A stretch of DNA of 64,000 nucleotides from Bradyrhizobium sp. Ai1a-2 (GCF_000426245.1 NZ_AUEZ01000028.1:37100-101099), one strand, 5' to 3'; positions 1 to 8,810 are shown, numbered from the stretch's first letter. Translations and numbers: made by a program. Notes: a model not told the origin generated them from the letters alone.

Positions 1-1095
1 TCCCGTTTCCGCCGCGATCTCTCTGATTTCTTCTTTGTCGCACACAAGGCGGAAGCACATTCGGCCGAAGCGCGGCGATTGCGGCTGGTCGAGGTCATCA
101 ACACGATGTCGCGCTCGGTCGCGATGGAGATGGACCTCCGGCTGGAGGCCGCCGCCCTCTCCGAGATGGCGGAAAACACCAACGACGATCCGGATTTCCG
201 CGTGCCGGCGGTGGACTGGGACCGCACCACCCACAACGTGCTGACGATGGAATGGGTCGACGGCATCCCGCTGAACGACCGTATCAGGCTGGAGCAGGCC
301 CAGGTCGACCTGCCCGATCTCGGCCGCAAGGTGATCCAGAGTTTCCTGCGCCACGCGCTGCGCGACGGCTTCTTCCACGCCGATATGCATCCCGGCAATC
401 TGTTCCTCGACGATACCGGCCGGCTGGTGGCGGTCGATTTCGGCATCATGGGCCGGCTCGGACAGAAGGAGCGGCGCTTCCTCGCCGAAATCCTGCTCGG
501 CTTCATCACCCGCGACTACCGCCGTGTCGCCGAGGTGCATTTCGAGGCCGGCTATGTGCCGGGGCATCACTCGGTGGAGAATTTCGCGCAGGCGATCCGC
601 GCCATCGGCGAGCCGATCCACAATCGCACCGCCGAGGAAATCTCGATGGCGCGGCTGTTGACGCTGCTGCTCGAGGTCACCGGCCTGTTCGACATGCAGA
701 CCCGCCCGGAATTGATCCTGCTGCAGAAGACCATGGTGGTGGTCGAAGGCGTGGCGCGCGGCTTCGACCCCAAGCTCGACATCTGGAAGATTGCAGACCC
801 CGTGGTGCGCGAATGGATCGAGCGCAATCTCGGACCCGTGGGGCGGATCCAGGGCGCGATGTCGGGGGCCGGCGAACTCGCCCGCGTGCTGGCGCACCTG
901 CCCGATATCGCCTCGCGCGCAGTCGCGGTGCTGGGCAATCTGGAGAAGATGACGCGCGAGGGCGTCATGCTGTCGCAGGAAACGATTGCGACGATGGGAC
1001 GGACCGAGGTCCGCAAGAACCGCTGGCGGACAATCGCGCTCTGGATCATCGCGGCCACCTTCATCGGAATCCTGATCGCCGTCCGAAATTTGTGA
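1..1095 (+). CDS. ubiB: UbiB-family kinase-like protein, 5' truncated by window
   Basis: The frame is open from base 1, so the N-terminus lies outside the window; the visible part is about 364 residues. It shows the ABC1/UbiB signature: the catalytic-loop-like HADMHPGNLFLDD followed by VDFGIMGRL (a DFG equivalent), and a hydrophobic C-terminal segment (WIIAATFIGILIAV) that would anchor it in the inner membrane. UbiB is an atypical kinase/ATPase needed for ubiquinone biosynthesis, where it is thought to help extract or present lipid intermediates. It ends 52 bases before coaBC. Family assignment is secure; the exact paralogue (UbiB rather than another ABC1 protein) is an inference from family and context. 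Confidence 0.9.
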   Translation, partial: SRFRRDLSDFFFVAHKAEAHSAEARRLRLVEVINTMSRSVAMEMDLRLEAAALSEMAENTNDDPDFRVPAVDWDRTTHNVLTMEWVDGIPLNDRIRLEQAQVDLPDLGRKVIQSFLRHALRDGFFHADMHPGNLFLDDTGRLVAVDFGIMGRLGQKERRFLAEILLGFITRDYRRVAEVHFEAGYVPGHHSVENFAQAIRAIGEPIHNRTAEEISMARLLTLLLEVTGLFDMQTRPELILLQKTMVVVEGVARGFDPKLDIWKIADPVVREWIERNLGPVGRIQGAMSGAGELARVLAHLPDIASRAVAVLGNLEKMTREGVMLSQETIATMGRTEVRKNRWRTIALWIIAATFIGILIAVRNL

Positions 1096-1101
1096 TTGCA
1101 A

Positions 1102-1131
1102 TGATAGCGCTCAATGCTAGCATTGCTGTCA
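1102..1131. promoter_or_regulatory. Candidate operator upstream of coaBC
   Basis: The 52-base gap between ubiB and coaBC holds a perfect 14-base palindrome, CAATGCTAGCATTG (1112-1125). It is flanked by TGATAGC (1102-1108) and GCTGTCA (1125-1131), which are inverted copies of each other with one mismatch. The following protein begins with a FitA-like ribbon-helix-helix domain, a fold that binds such inverted repeats. I infer an autoregulatory operator; no binding data are implied. Confidence 0.45.
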
Positions 1132-1147
1132 AATCGATGGTGCGGCC

Positions 1148-2560
1148 ATGGCCAATCTGACTATTCGCAAGCTCGACGACGCCGTGCGAGACGAACTGCG
1201 CCTGCGCGCCGCTCGTAACGGCCGTTCGGTCGAGGACGAGGTACGGGTCATCCTCGGCGAGGTGGTGGCGGGGCAGCCCTTCGAGGTCCCGCCGGCAGCT
1301 CCTGCGCCGCGCCCGCAGGCCGCTGTGGCGTCGGCCAATGGCCTCGCCCGTGTCACCCTGATCATCGGCGGCGGCATTGCCGCCTACAAGGCGCTGGACC
1401 TGATCCGGCGGCTCAAGGAGCGCCAGATTCACGTCCGCTGCGTGCTGACCAAGGCCGCACAGCAATTCGTCACGCCGCTTGCGGCCAGCGCGCTGTCGCA
1501 TGAGCGCGTCTATACCGACCTGTTCGATCCTGAGAGCGAGTTCGATGCCGGCCACATCCGGCTGGCGCGCGAATGCGATCTGATCGTGGTGGCGCCGGCG
1601 ACCGCGGACTTGATTGCAAAAATGGCGCATGGCCACGCCGACGACCTTGCCTCCGCGACCCTGCTTGCTGCCAACCGCCCGATCCTGCTGGCGCCGGCGA
1701 TGAATCCGCTGATGTGGAACAACGCCGCCACCCGTCGCAATGTGCTGCAGCTTCGCCGCGACGGCATCCTGACCGTCGGCCCCAATGCGGGTGAGATGGC
1801 CGAGGCGGGCGAAGCCGGCGTCGGGCGGATGGCCGAGCCCACCGAAATCGCTGCCGCTGCCGAACACATCCTGCGCCCGCCCCATCCGCGCCCGCTTCAG
1901 GGCAAGCGCGTGTTGATCACCGCAGGGCCGACACATGAGGCGATCGATCCGGTGCGCTATATCGCCAACCGTTCCTCGGGCAAGCAGGGCTTTGCCATCG
2001 CAGCCGCGGCACGAGATGCCGGCGCCGAGGTCGTCCTGGTCTCCGGGCCGGTCGATCTCGCCGATCCGTCCGGCGTGTCGGTGATTTCTGTGGAATCCGC
2101 GCGCGACATGCTGCACCGGGTGGAAGCGGCGCTGCCCGTCGATGTCGCGATCTTCGCGGCTGCGGTCGCCGACTGGCGGGTTGCCAATGAAGGCGAGCAG
2201 AAGCTGAAGAAGACCGCCGCCGGCGTGCCGGCGCTGCAACTGGTCGAGAACCCCGACATCCTCGCCACCATCGCCAAGCTGGAGAACAACCGCCCGCCGC
2301 TGGTGATCGGTTTCGCGGCCGAGACCGAGCATCTGATCGAGAACGCGAAGGCCAAGATCGCCCGCAAGGGCTGCGACTGGATCGTCGCCAATGATGTCTC
2401 ACCGGCTACCGGCGTGATGGGCGGCGACCGCAACACCGTTCATCTGCTGACGCGCGAGGGCGAGGATATCAGCGTCGATTCCTGGCCGGTCATGACCAAG
2501 GAACAGGTCGCAACCGAACTGGTGGCGCGGATCGCCAAGGCCGTGGAGACAAAATCGTGA
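1148..2560 (+). CDS. coaBC: CoaBC with N-terminal ribbon-helix-helix domain
   Basis: Bifunctional phosphopantothenoylcysteine decarboxylase / phosphopantothenate-cysteine ligase, catalysing two successive cytosolic steps of coenzyme A synthesis. The CoaC flavoprotein domain spans about residues 60-240 (VTLIIGGGIAAYKALDLIRR; APAMNPLMW, the conserved PxMNxxMW segment). The CoaB ligase domain spans about 250-470 (LITAGPTHEAIDPVRYIANR). Residues 1-45 are unlike ordinary CoaBC: MANLTIRKLDDAVRDELRLR and the following RNGRSVEDEVRVIL match the FitA/VapB type of ribbon-helix-helix antitoxin domain, joined by a Pro/Ala-rich linker. The ATG at 1148 is the only start that includes this domain; an internal start near residue 55 would give a normal enzyme. 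The stop overlaps dut by four bases, so the two are translationally coupled. Confidence 0.93.
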   Translation: MANLTIRKLDDAVRDELRLRAARNGRSVEDEVRVILGEVVAGQPFEVPPAAPAPRPQAAVASANGLARVTLIIGGGIAAYKALDLIRRLKERQIHVRCVLTKAAQQFVTPLAASALSHERVYTDLFDPESEFDAGHIRLARECDLIVVAPATADLIAKMAHGHADDLASATLLAANRPILLAPAMNPLMWNNAATRRNVLQLRRDGILTVGPNAGEMAEAGEAGVGRMAEPTEIAAAAEHILRPPHPRPLQGKRVLITAGPTHEAIDPVRYIANRSSGKQGFAIAAAARDAGAEVVLVSGPVDLADPSGVSVISVESARDMLHRVEAALPVDVAIFAAAVADWRVANEGEQKLKKTAAGVPALQLVENPDILATIAKLENNRPPLVIGFAAETEHLIENAKAKIARKGCDWIVANDVSPATGVMGGDRNTVHLLTREGEDISVDSWPVMTKEQVATELVARIAKAVETKS

Positions 2561-3015
2561 GTGCGACAATCAAGGTCGATGTCAGGCAATTGCCGCATGG
2601 CGAAGGTCTTCCGCTGCCGGCCTACCAGACCCCCGATGCCGCCGGGCTCGATCTGCTCGCTGCGGTGCCCGAAGAAGCGCCGCTGGTGCTCGCGTCAGGC
2701 AAATACGCGATGGTTCCGACCGGGCTGACGATTGCGCTGCCGCCGGGCTATGAGGCGCAGGTGCGGCCGCGTTCCGGACTTGCCGCCAAGCACGGCGTGA
2801 CCGTGTTGAATTCGCCTGGTACCATCGACGCCGACTATCGCGGCGAGATCAACGTGCTCCTGATCAATCACGGCGAGGCGCCGTTTTCGATTCGGCGCGG
2901 CGAACGCATCGCGCAGATGGTGATCGCGCCGGTCGTGCAGGCAGAGCTGGTTCCGGTGACGGTGCTGTCGAGCACCGAACGCGGCGGCCGCGGCTTCGGC
3001 TCCACGGGAAGATAG
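2557..3015 (+). CDS. dut: dUTP diphosphatase (trimeric dUTPase)
   Basis: Hydrolyses dUTP to dUMP and pyrophosphate, which keeps uracil out of DNA and supplies dTMP synthesis. The 152-residue protein has the five dUTPase motifs in order: DAAGLDLLA, RSGLA, GTIDADYRGEI with the catalytic aspartate, GERIAQMVIAP, and the C-terminal GRGFGSTG lid. Length is normal for the homotrimeric family. It starts with GTG inside a GTGA overlap with the coaBC stop; coaBC-dut is a common bacterial pairing. A palindromic repeat follows the gene. Confidence 0.96.
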   Translation: MSATIKVDVRQLPHGEGLPLPAYQTPDAAGLDLLAAVPEEAPLVLASGKYAMVPTGLTIALPPGYEAQVRPRSGLAAKHGVTVLNSPGTIDADYRGEINVLLINHGEAPFSIRRGERIAQMVIAPVVQAELVPVTVLSSTERGGRGFGSTGR

Positions 3016-3023
3016 CTGATCTC

Positions 3024-3111
3024 GTAGCCCGGGTGGAGCGGAGCGCAACCCGGGACATCTGCGTCCACATCCGCGAGCGGACCCGGGTTACGCTGCGCTT
3101 CACCGGGCTAC
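3024..3111. repeat. Palindromic intergenic repeat, type A copy 1
   Basis: Imperfect inverted repeat opening GTAGCCCGGGTGGAGCG and closing with its complement ending GGGCTAC, about 88 bases with a short unpaired centre. Related copies lie at 15939-16025 and 32978-33064, with a decayed one at 45307-45403. The rest of the gap to 3315 shows no gene; I see no clear terminator or promoter there. Confidence 0.8.
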
Positions 3112-3315
3112 GGCACTTGATCGGGCCGTTAAGCCATTCGAATACGGATAAAATTTGCGCTGGCGCAGGAATTGAGCCCCGCATTTTTCACAGCGTGTCT
3201 TGCGTTCACGATCTGGACTCTTACTCGCTGAGTCAGCTTGAGGATATGCTTCCTCGATTCGTGTGCGCGGCGGGGGTCTAACGCCGGGCAAAAGTCGTGC
3301 GTTCTGGGGCAAATT

Positions 3316-5835
3316 ATGTCGGGCGTGGTCGCCGCAATGCGTCGAAGCCTGCTATCGTGCACCTCACTGGCGCGCGACGGCATGATTGGGCTCGCCGCCA
3401 TGCTGGCGCTGCCCATAGCATCGGCGCGCGCCGGCGGCTGGCTGTTCGAGCCGGCGATCTCGACGTGGTTCGACCTCGATCACCAGGAATTCGTCCTGTT
3501 CACCGCCCCGCTGGCATTGCTCGGTTTTTCCGTGGTCGCAGCAATCCTGCTGATGCGCACGCGCGCACGCGCGATGCGGAGCGAACGACATCTGCGCGCC
3601 GAGATCGCCAATCTGCGGGCCCAATCCGATCGCCTGCGCGCGCTGCTGTTTGCCGAGCCGCAGGTCCTGATTTCCTGGGCGGCCGGCGACAACCGCCCCG
3701 AAATCAGCGGCGACATCGCATTGCTGACCTCGCAGGAGGCGACGCAGAACTCGTCCCAGCGCGTGCTGGCATTCGGAACCTGGCTGCCACCGGAACCGGC
3801 GCTGCAGATGGATCACGCCGTCGACGCGCTGCGCGAGGCCGGGCAGGGCTTCCTGCTCAACCTCACTACATCGAACGGCCGCGCGATCGAGGCGATGGGG
3901 CGCGCCATCGGCGGCCAGGCGATCGTGCGGATGCGCGAGCTTGGCGGCTTGCGTCGCGAACTGGCCGAAGCCAATCTGCGCTACAAGATGCTGCAGGAGG
4001 AGACCGAGCTGCTGCGCGATTTCGCCGCCGCCGCACCCTGGCCGATCTGGGCCAAGAATGCGCAGGACGATCTGCGCTATGCCAATACGGCCTATCTGCG
4101 CGCGACCGAAGGCGCGAGCATCGCGGATGCGATCAGCCGCCACCTCGAGCTCCTCGAGAACGACCAGCGGATCGAGATGGCCAAGGCGCTGCACGAATAT
4201 GCAACCTATGCTGCACGATTGCCGATCGTGGTCGGCGGCGAGCGGCGGATCTACGACGTCCAGGCGATGAAGCTTGCCGGCGGCAGCGCCGGCATCGCCA
4301 TCGACGCCAGCGAAGTCGCCGCCCTTCGCGCCGCGCTCACGCGGATGGCGGAAGCGCATCGCCGCACCCTCGACCAGCTCTCTTCCGGCGTGGCCGTGTT
4401 CGACGCCGACCGGCGACTCGCCTTCTACAACGAATCCTACCGCCGCCTCTGGGACTTCGATCAGGCGTTCCTCGACTCCAATCCCGACGATTCCAGCGTC
4501 CTCGACCGGCTGCGCGCCGCGCGCAAACTGCCGGAGCAGCCGGACTTCCGCGCCTGGAAGGCCAAGCTGCACGAAGCCTATCGAGCGGTCGAACCGGAGA
4601 GCTACACCTGGTTCCTGCCGGACGGCCGCGCGGTCAGCGTCGTCACCACGCCGAACCTCGAAGGCGGCGTCACCTATCTCTTCGACAACGTCACCGAAAG
4701 CCTCGATCTGGCGCGTCGCTTCGACGGCCTGATCCGGGTCCAGCACGAGACCCTCGACAACCTGAACGAGGCGGTCGCGGTGTTCGGCAGCAACGGCCGG
4801 GTGCAGTTGTTCAACCCGGCATTCGCCAAGATGTGGAAGCTGCCGGCGGATGCATTGCGCGAGCAGCCGCATATCGAGACCGTGGAAGCGCTGTGCCGGC
4901 CGCTGTTCGACGATCCGATCGTCTGGCGGGCGCTGCGCGAGGCCATCACCGCGATCGAGAACCGGGCCCAGGTCGCGCTGAAGCTCGAGCGCAAAGACGG
5001 CAGCGTGCTCCACTGCATGACCATGCCGCTGCCCGACGGCGCGACCATGCTGACATTCCAGGACATCACCGACACCGAGAATGTCGAGCGCGCGCTGCGC
5101 GAGCGCAACGAGGCGCTGGAAGCCGCCGACCAGATGAAGGTCGACTTCGTCCACCACGTCTCCTACGAACTGCGCGCGCCGCTGACCACCATCATCGGCT
5201 TTGCGCATTTCCTCTCTGACCCTGCGACCGGACCGCTCAACACGAAGCAGACCGAATATCTCGACTACGTCACCAAATCGACCAACGCCTTGCTCGCGCT
5301 CACCAACAACATCCTCGATCTCGCCACCATCGATGCCGGCGCGATGACGCTCGAGCTCGGCTCGGTCGATATCAGCAAGACGATCGAGGCCGCCGCCGAA
5401 GGCATCCAGGACCGGCTCGCGACCGACCGCATCACGCTCAAGGTCGACATCGAACCCAATATCGGCGAATTCATCGGCGACGAACGTCGCGTGGTTCAGG
5501 TGCTCTATAACCTGCTCGCCAACGCCGTCGGTTTCTCCCCGCACGATGGGACAGTCATGATCAGCGCGCGACGCGCCGAGCACAGCGTCGTGTTCGCGGT
5601 GACCGACACCGGCCCGGGCATCGCGCCCGAGGTCAAGGACAAGGTGTTCAACTGGTTCGAGAGCCATTCCCATGGCTCGCGGCATCGCGGCGCCGGCCTC
5701 GGCCTGTCGCTGGTGCGCTCCTTCGTCGAGTTGCATGGCGGCAAGGTGCGCGTCGATTCGACGGTCGGCAAAGGCACGACCGTGATCTGCATCTTTCCGG
5801 TCGACCAGAACGCGCATCGCAACGCCGCCGAATGA
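3316..5835 (+). CDS. divL: DivL-type tyrosine pseudo-histidine kinase
   Basis: An 839-residue membrane sensor with kinase architecture: two hydrophobic segments near residues 20-38 and 58-80, several PAS-like regions (two contain VAVFDADRRLAFYN and VAVFGSNGRVQLFN), a dimerisation domain and a C-terminal HATPase domain with N box (NLLANAVGFSP), DTGPGIAP and GAGLGLSLV. The H-box reads VSYELRAPLT, with Tyr617 where histidine kinases have the phosphorylated histidine. That substitution is the hallmark of DivL, which controls the CckA-CtrA cell-cycle phosphorelay in Caulobacter. The neighbour tsaE is also found beside divL elsewhere. I chose ATG 3316, preceded by GGGG; an upstream in-frame start at 3238 is less likely. 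Its stop overlaps the next start as ATGA. Confidence 0.88.
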   Translation: MSGVVAAMRRSLLSCTSLARDGMIGLAAMLALPIASARAGGWLFEPAISTWFDLDHQEFVLFTAPLALLGFSVVAAILLMRTRARAMRSERHLRAEIANLRAQSDRLRALLFAEPQVLISWAAGDNRPEISGDIALLTSQEATQNSSQRVLAFGTWLPPEPALQMDHAVDALREAGQGFLLNLTTSNGRAIEAMGRAIGGQAIVRMRELGGLRRELAEANLRYKMLQEETELLRDFAAAAPWPIWAKNAQDDLRYANTAYLRATEGASIADAISRHLELLENDQRIEMAKALHEYATYAARLPIVVGGERRIYDVQAMKLAGGSAGIAIDASEVAALRAALTRMAEAHRRTLDQLSSGVAVFDADRRLAFYNESYRRLWDFDQAFLDSNPDDSSVLDRLRAARKLPEQPDFRAWKAKLHEAYRAVEPESYTWFLPDGRAVSVVTTPNLEGGVTYLFDNVTESLDLARRFDGLIRVQHETLDNLNEAVAVFGSNGRVQLFNPAFAKMWKLPADALREQPHIETVEALCRPLFDDPIVWRALREAITAIENRAQVALKLERKDGSVLHCMTMPLPDGATMLTFQDITDTENVERALRERNEALEAADQMKVDFVHHVSYELRAPLTTIIGFAHFLSDPATGPLNTKQTEYLDYVTKSTNALLALTNNILDLATIDAGAMTLELGSVDISKTIEAAAEGIQDRLATDRITLKVDIEPNIGEFIGDERRVVQVLYNLLANAVGFSPHDGTVMISARRAEHSVVFAVTDTGPGIAPEVKDKVFNWFESHSHGSRHRGAGLGLSLVRSFVELHGGKVRVDSTVGKGTTVICIFPVDQNAHRNAAE

Positions 5836-7355
5836 TTGTCACCAGCACATTCTCGGTCGCACTCGCCAATGAGGCCGCAACCGCGCATCTGATGGCCGAT
5901 CTTGCGCTCTTGATCGGTCCCGGCGAAGTCATCGCGCTCTCCGGCGATCTCGGCGCCGGCAAGACTGCGGCGGCCCGGGCGCTGATCCGCTATCTCGCCA
6001 CCGATGCCACGCTGGAGGTGCCGAGCCCGACCTTCACGCTGGCGCAAAGCTACGAGCTGCCGGCGTTTCCGCTTGTTCACGCCGATCTCTACCGCATCAA
6101 TGATGCGAGCGAACTCGAGGAGATCGGGCTGTCGCCCTTGCCTGACGGCGCGGTGGCGCTGATCGAATGGCCCGAGCGGGCGCCACATGCCCTGCCGCTG
6201 GACCGCATCGACATCGCGTTTAGCCATCGGCCGGCACTGGGATCGACCGCACGTGCCGCCGAGATCACCGGCCACGGCAAGGCCGCCGCTGTCGTCACGC
6301 GGCTGAAGGCGCTGCGTCAATTCCTCGACAATGCCGGCTACATCGACGCGCGGCGCGAGCGCATGCCGGGCGACGCCTCCACCCGCTCCTACGCCCGGCT
6401 GTTCGACGACAATGGCAGCGTCATCCTGATGAACTCGCCGCGCCGTCCCGATGGGCCGCCGATCTATGACGGCAAGCCCTACAGCGCGGCCGTCCATCTC
6501 GCCGAGGACGTCAAGCCGTTCGTCGCCATCGACAACGGACTGCGCGACCGCGGCTTCTCGGCGCCCGCGATCCGCCACTTTGATATCGATCTGGGATTCC
6601 TGATCACCGAGGATTTCGGCAAGGAAGGCGTGGTCGAGGGCGATCCGCCGGCACCGATCACCGAGCGCTACGAGGCGGCGACGGACATGCTGGCGGCGCT
6701 ACATCGCGAGAAGCTGCCGGACACGCTGCCGCTGACGCCGCAGCTCACCTACGACATCCCCGTCTTCGACGTCGACGCCTGGCTGGTCGAGTTGGGCTTG
6801 ATGATCGAGTGGTATTTGCCGGATCGCGGCGTCAACCTCGCCCCGGATCTACGCAACGAATTTCTCGCGATGTGGCGAACGCTCCTGGAGAAGCCGGCCG
6901 CGGCGCCGCGGACCTGGGTACTGCGCGACTTCCACTCGCCCAACCTGATCTGGCTCGGCGAACGCACAGGAATTCTGCGGGTCGGCCTGATCGACTTCCA
7001 GGACGCCGTGCTGGGGCCCGCCACCTATGACCTCGTGTCGCTGCTCCAGGACGCGCGGATCGACGTGCCCGAATCGCTCGAACTCACGCTGCTCTCCCGC
7101 TACATCAAGGCGCGGCGGACCACGGAGGAGCATTTCGACGCGGCCAGCTTCGCCGAGCTCTACGCCATCATGTCGGCCCAGCGTAACACCCGTCTGCTGG
7201 GGACCTTTGCGCGGCTCAATGGGCGGGACGGCAAGCCGCATTATCTCAAGCACCAACCGCGGATCTGGACCTATCTTACTCGTTCACTGGCCCACCCGGC
7301 GCTGGCCGGCCTCCGCGAATGGTACGCGGCACACGTCCCGCCGCCGGTCGGCTGA
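5832..7355 (+). CDS. tsaE: TsaE-AmgK fusion: tRNA t6A ATPase plus sugar kinase
   Basis: A 507-residue two-domain protein. Residues 1-150 are TsaE (YjeE), the ATPase that works with TsaB/TsaD to make the t6A base in tRNA: Walker A GDLGAGKTAAARAL, then PSPTFTL and HADLYRI. Residues about 155-507 are an aminoglycoside-phosphotransferase fold kinase (GDASTRSYARL, WVLRDFHSPNLIW with the catalytic aspartate, VGLIDFQDAVLGP), which resembles AmgK, the kinase that phosphorylates N-acetylmuramate/GlcNAc in cell-wall recycling. The nearby murU encodes the next enzyme of that route, which supports the assignment. It overlaps the divL stop by four bases. Confidence is high for TsaE and for the kinase fold, moderate for the kinase substrate. 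Confidence 0.88.
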   Translation: MIVTSTFSVALANEAATAHLMADLALLIGPGEVIALSGDLGAGKTAAARALIRYLATDATLEVPSPTFTLAQSYELPAFPLVHADLYRINDASELEEIGLSPLPDGAVALIEWPERAPHALPLDRIDIAFSHRPALGSTARAAEITGHGKAAAVVTRLKALRQFLDNAGYIDARRERMPGDASTRSYARLFDDNGSVILMNSPRRPDGPPIYDGKPYSAAVHLAEDVKPFVAIDNGLRDRGFSAPAIRHFDIDLGFLITEDFGKEGVVEGDPPAPITERYEAATDMLAALHREKLPDTLPLTPQLTYDIPVFDVDAWLVELGLMIEWYLPDRGVNLAPDLRNEFLAMWRTLLEKPAAAPRTWVLRDFHSPNLIWLGERTGILRVGLIDFQDAVLGPATYDLVSLLQDARIDVPESLELTLLSRYIKARRTTEEHFDAASFAELYAIMSAQRNTRLLGTFARLNGRDGKPHYLKHQPRIWTYLTRSLAHPALAGLREWYAAHVPPPVG

Positions 7356-7437
7356 TTTACTGCCTGTTAGCCCGAGCCGCCCTAGTGTGACCCACGCTCC
7401 GGATACGGAGCGGTTGGGTTGAGGCTTGAGTTTGGCG

Positions 7438-7758
7438 ATGAAAGCAGAACGGCGCCGTGGCGAGCGTGTCACCTTCGAGCGCGGCATTCCCGCGCATATG
7501 ATGGGGATCGACGGCACGTGGCGGCGCGACTGCACCATGGAAGACGTTTCCGAGACCGGCGCCAAGCTGACGGTCGAGGGCTCGGTGGAAGGCCTGCACC
7601 TGAAGGAATTCTTCCTGCTGCTGTCATCGACCGGGCTTGCCTATCGCCGCTGCGAATTATCCTGGGTCAATGGCGACCAGATCGGGGTCAATTTCCTCAA
7701 GCAGAGCGACAAGAAGAAGAGGGCGGGCAAGCGTGGCTCGCAGCCCGCTGAGGCCTGA
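7438..7758 (+). CDS. PilZ-domain protein
   Basis: A 106-residue cytosolic protein consisting of one PilZ domain, the c-di-GMP receptor fold. Both binding motifs are present: an arginine cluster ERRRGERV near the N-terminus and DVSETGAKL (D/NxSxxG) about 33 residues later. The C-terminus is a basic tail. I start at ATG 7438 because the sequence after it is the conserved PilZ N-terminus; a TTG four codons upstream is the alternative. It sits between the tsaE-amgK fusion and murU, so a link between c-di-GMP and cell-wall recycling is possible but only an inference from position. Confidence 0.85.
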   Translation: MKAERRRGERVTFERGIPAHMMGIDGTWRRDCTMEDVSETGAKLTVEGSVEGLHLKEFFLLLSSTGLAYRRCELSWVNGDQIGVNFLKQSDKKKRAGKRGSQPAEA

Positions 7759-7893
7759 AGACTGTTGTTTTGAGACGTTTTCCGTCGCACGGCCGTCATG
7801 TCCGGCGACTATCGCGTCGACCTCATGCGCGCCCCAAATCGGCGTGATAGGATGGCGCGCGTCATGATTTGAACGGTTCGAGAGCCCGGAAGA

Positions 7894-8616
7894 ATGTCCG
7901 TCACCCCTCATAAAGCCATGGTCCTCGCTGCCGGTCTCGGTCTGCGCATGCGGCCTTTGACCGACCATATGCCGAAGCCGCTGGTGAGCGTGGCGGGCCA
8001 GCCGCTGCTCGATCATGTCCTGGACAAGCTTGCCGCTGCCGGCGTCAGCGAGGCCGTGGTCAACGTGCACTATCTGCCGGACCAGATCATCGAGCACGTC
8101 AAGACGCGGAAGCAGCCGCGCGTGATCATCTCGGACGAGCGCGGCAAGGTGCTGGGCACCGGCGGCGCCGTCGTGAAGGCGTTGCCGCTGCTCGGGCACG
8201 AGCCGTTCTTTCATGTCAACGCCGACACGATGTGGATCGACGGCGTGCGGCCGAACCTGGCGCGGCTCGCGGAGATCTTCGATCCTGCGAAGATGGATAT
8301 CCTGCTCCTGATGGCGCCGACCGCCAACAGCATCGGCTATGGCGGCCGCGGCGACTATTCCATGCTGCCGGACGGCGCGCTGCGCAAGCGGCGGGAACAT
8401 CAGGTAGTGCCGTTCGTCTATGCCGGCGCCGCGATCATGTCGCCGTCGATCTTTGCGGACGCCCCCGCGGGCGAGTTCTCGCTGACCAGGCTGTTCGACC
8501 GCGCCAACGAGCAGGAACGGCTGTTCGGCCTCAGGCTCGACGGTGTCTGGATGCATGTCGGAACCCCCGACGCCGTGCAAGCCGCGGAAGAAGCGTTTTT
8601 GGAAAGCGTGGCGTAG
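7894..8616 (+). CDS. murU: MurU-like sugar-1-phosphate nucleotidyltransferase
   Basis: A 240-residue nucleotidyltransferase with the signature VLAAGLGLRMRPLTDHMPKP at its start, GTGGAVVKALPLL for nucleotide binding and HVNADTMW as the metal-binding aspartate region. It fits MurU, which converts N-acetylmuramate 1-phosphate to UDP-N-acetylmuramate, downstream of AmgK, so that MurNAc re-enters peptidoglycan synthesis without the fosfomycin-sensitive MurA step. The amgK-like domain two genes upstream supports this over a general NDP-sugar pyrophosphorylase. A 135-base gap without a recognised feature separates it from the PilZ gene. Confidence 0.85.
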   Translation: MSVTPHKAMVLAAGLGLRMRPLTDHMPKPLVSVAGQPLLDHVLDKLAAAGVSEAVVNVHYLPDQIIEHVKTRKQPRVIISDERGKVLGTGGAVVKALPLLGHEPFFHVNADTMWIDGVRPNLARLAEIFDPAKMDILLLMAPTANSIGYGGRGDYSMLPDGALRKRREHQVVPFVYAGAAIMSPSIFADAPAGEFSLTRLFDRANEQERLFGLRLDGVWMHVGTPDAVQAAEEAFLESVA

Positions 8617-8638
8617 GCTCAAGCTGACCCCAGCGGTC

Positions 8639-8739
8639 GTCATGCCCCGCGTAGGCGGGGCATCCAGTACGCCGCAGCCTCTCGGCTTATTCACTGGCGC
8701 CTGTGGAATACTGGATCACCCGCCTTCGCGGGTGATGAC
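8639..8739. repeat. Palindromic intergenic repeat, type C
   Basis: About 100 bases in inverted symmetry: GTCATGCCCCGC at one end and GCGGGTGATGAC at the other. Each end carries its own hairpin (CCCCGCgtagGCGGGG and ACCCGCcttcGCGGGT), and ATCCAGTAC faces ATACTGGAT further in. It fills the gap between murU and addB. I recognise this as a repeat type common between rhizobial genes; it may end the murU transcript. Confidence 0.75.
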
Positions 8740-8810
8740 AGGTGAACGGGTGGTTCGACCGCGCGGAGATCGCACCCTATATTAACGCCTGATCCCGAAT
8801 CAGGCTCCTC

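Noticed and set aside
3364..5817. 817-codon minus-strand frame opposite divL
   Set aside because: Shadow of a well-supported gene; no motif or Shine-Dalgarno sequence.
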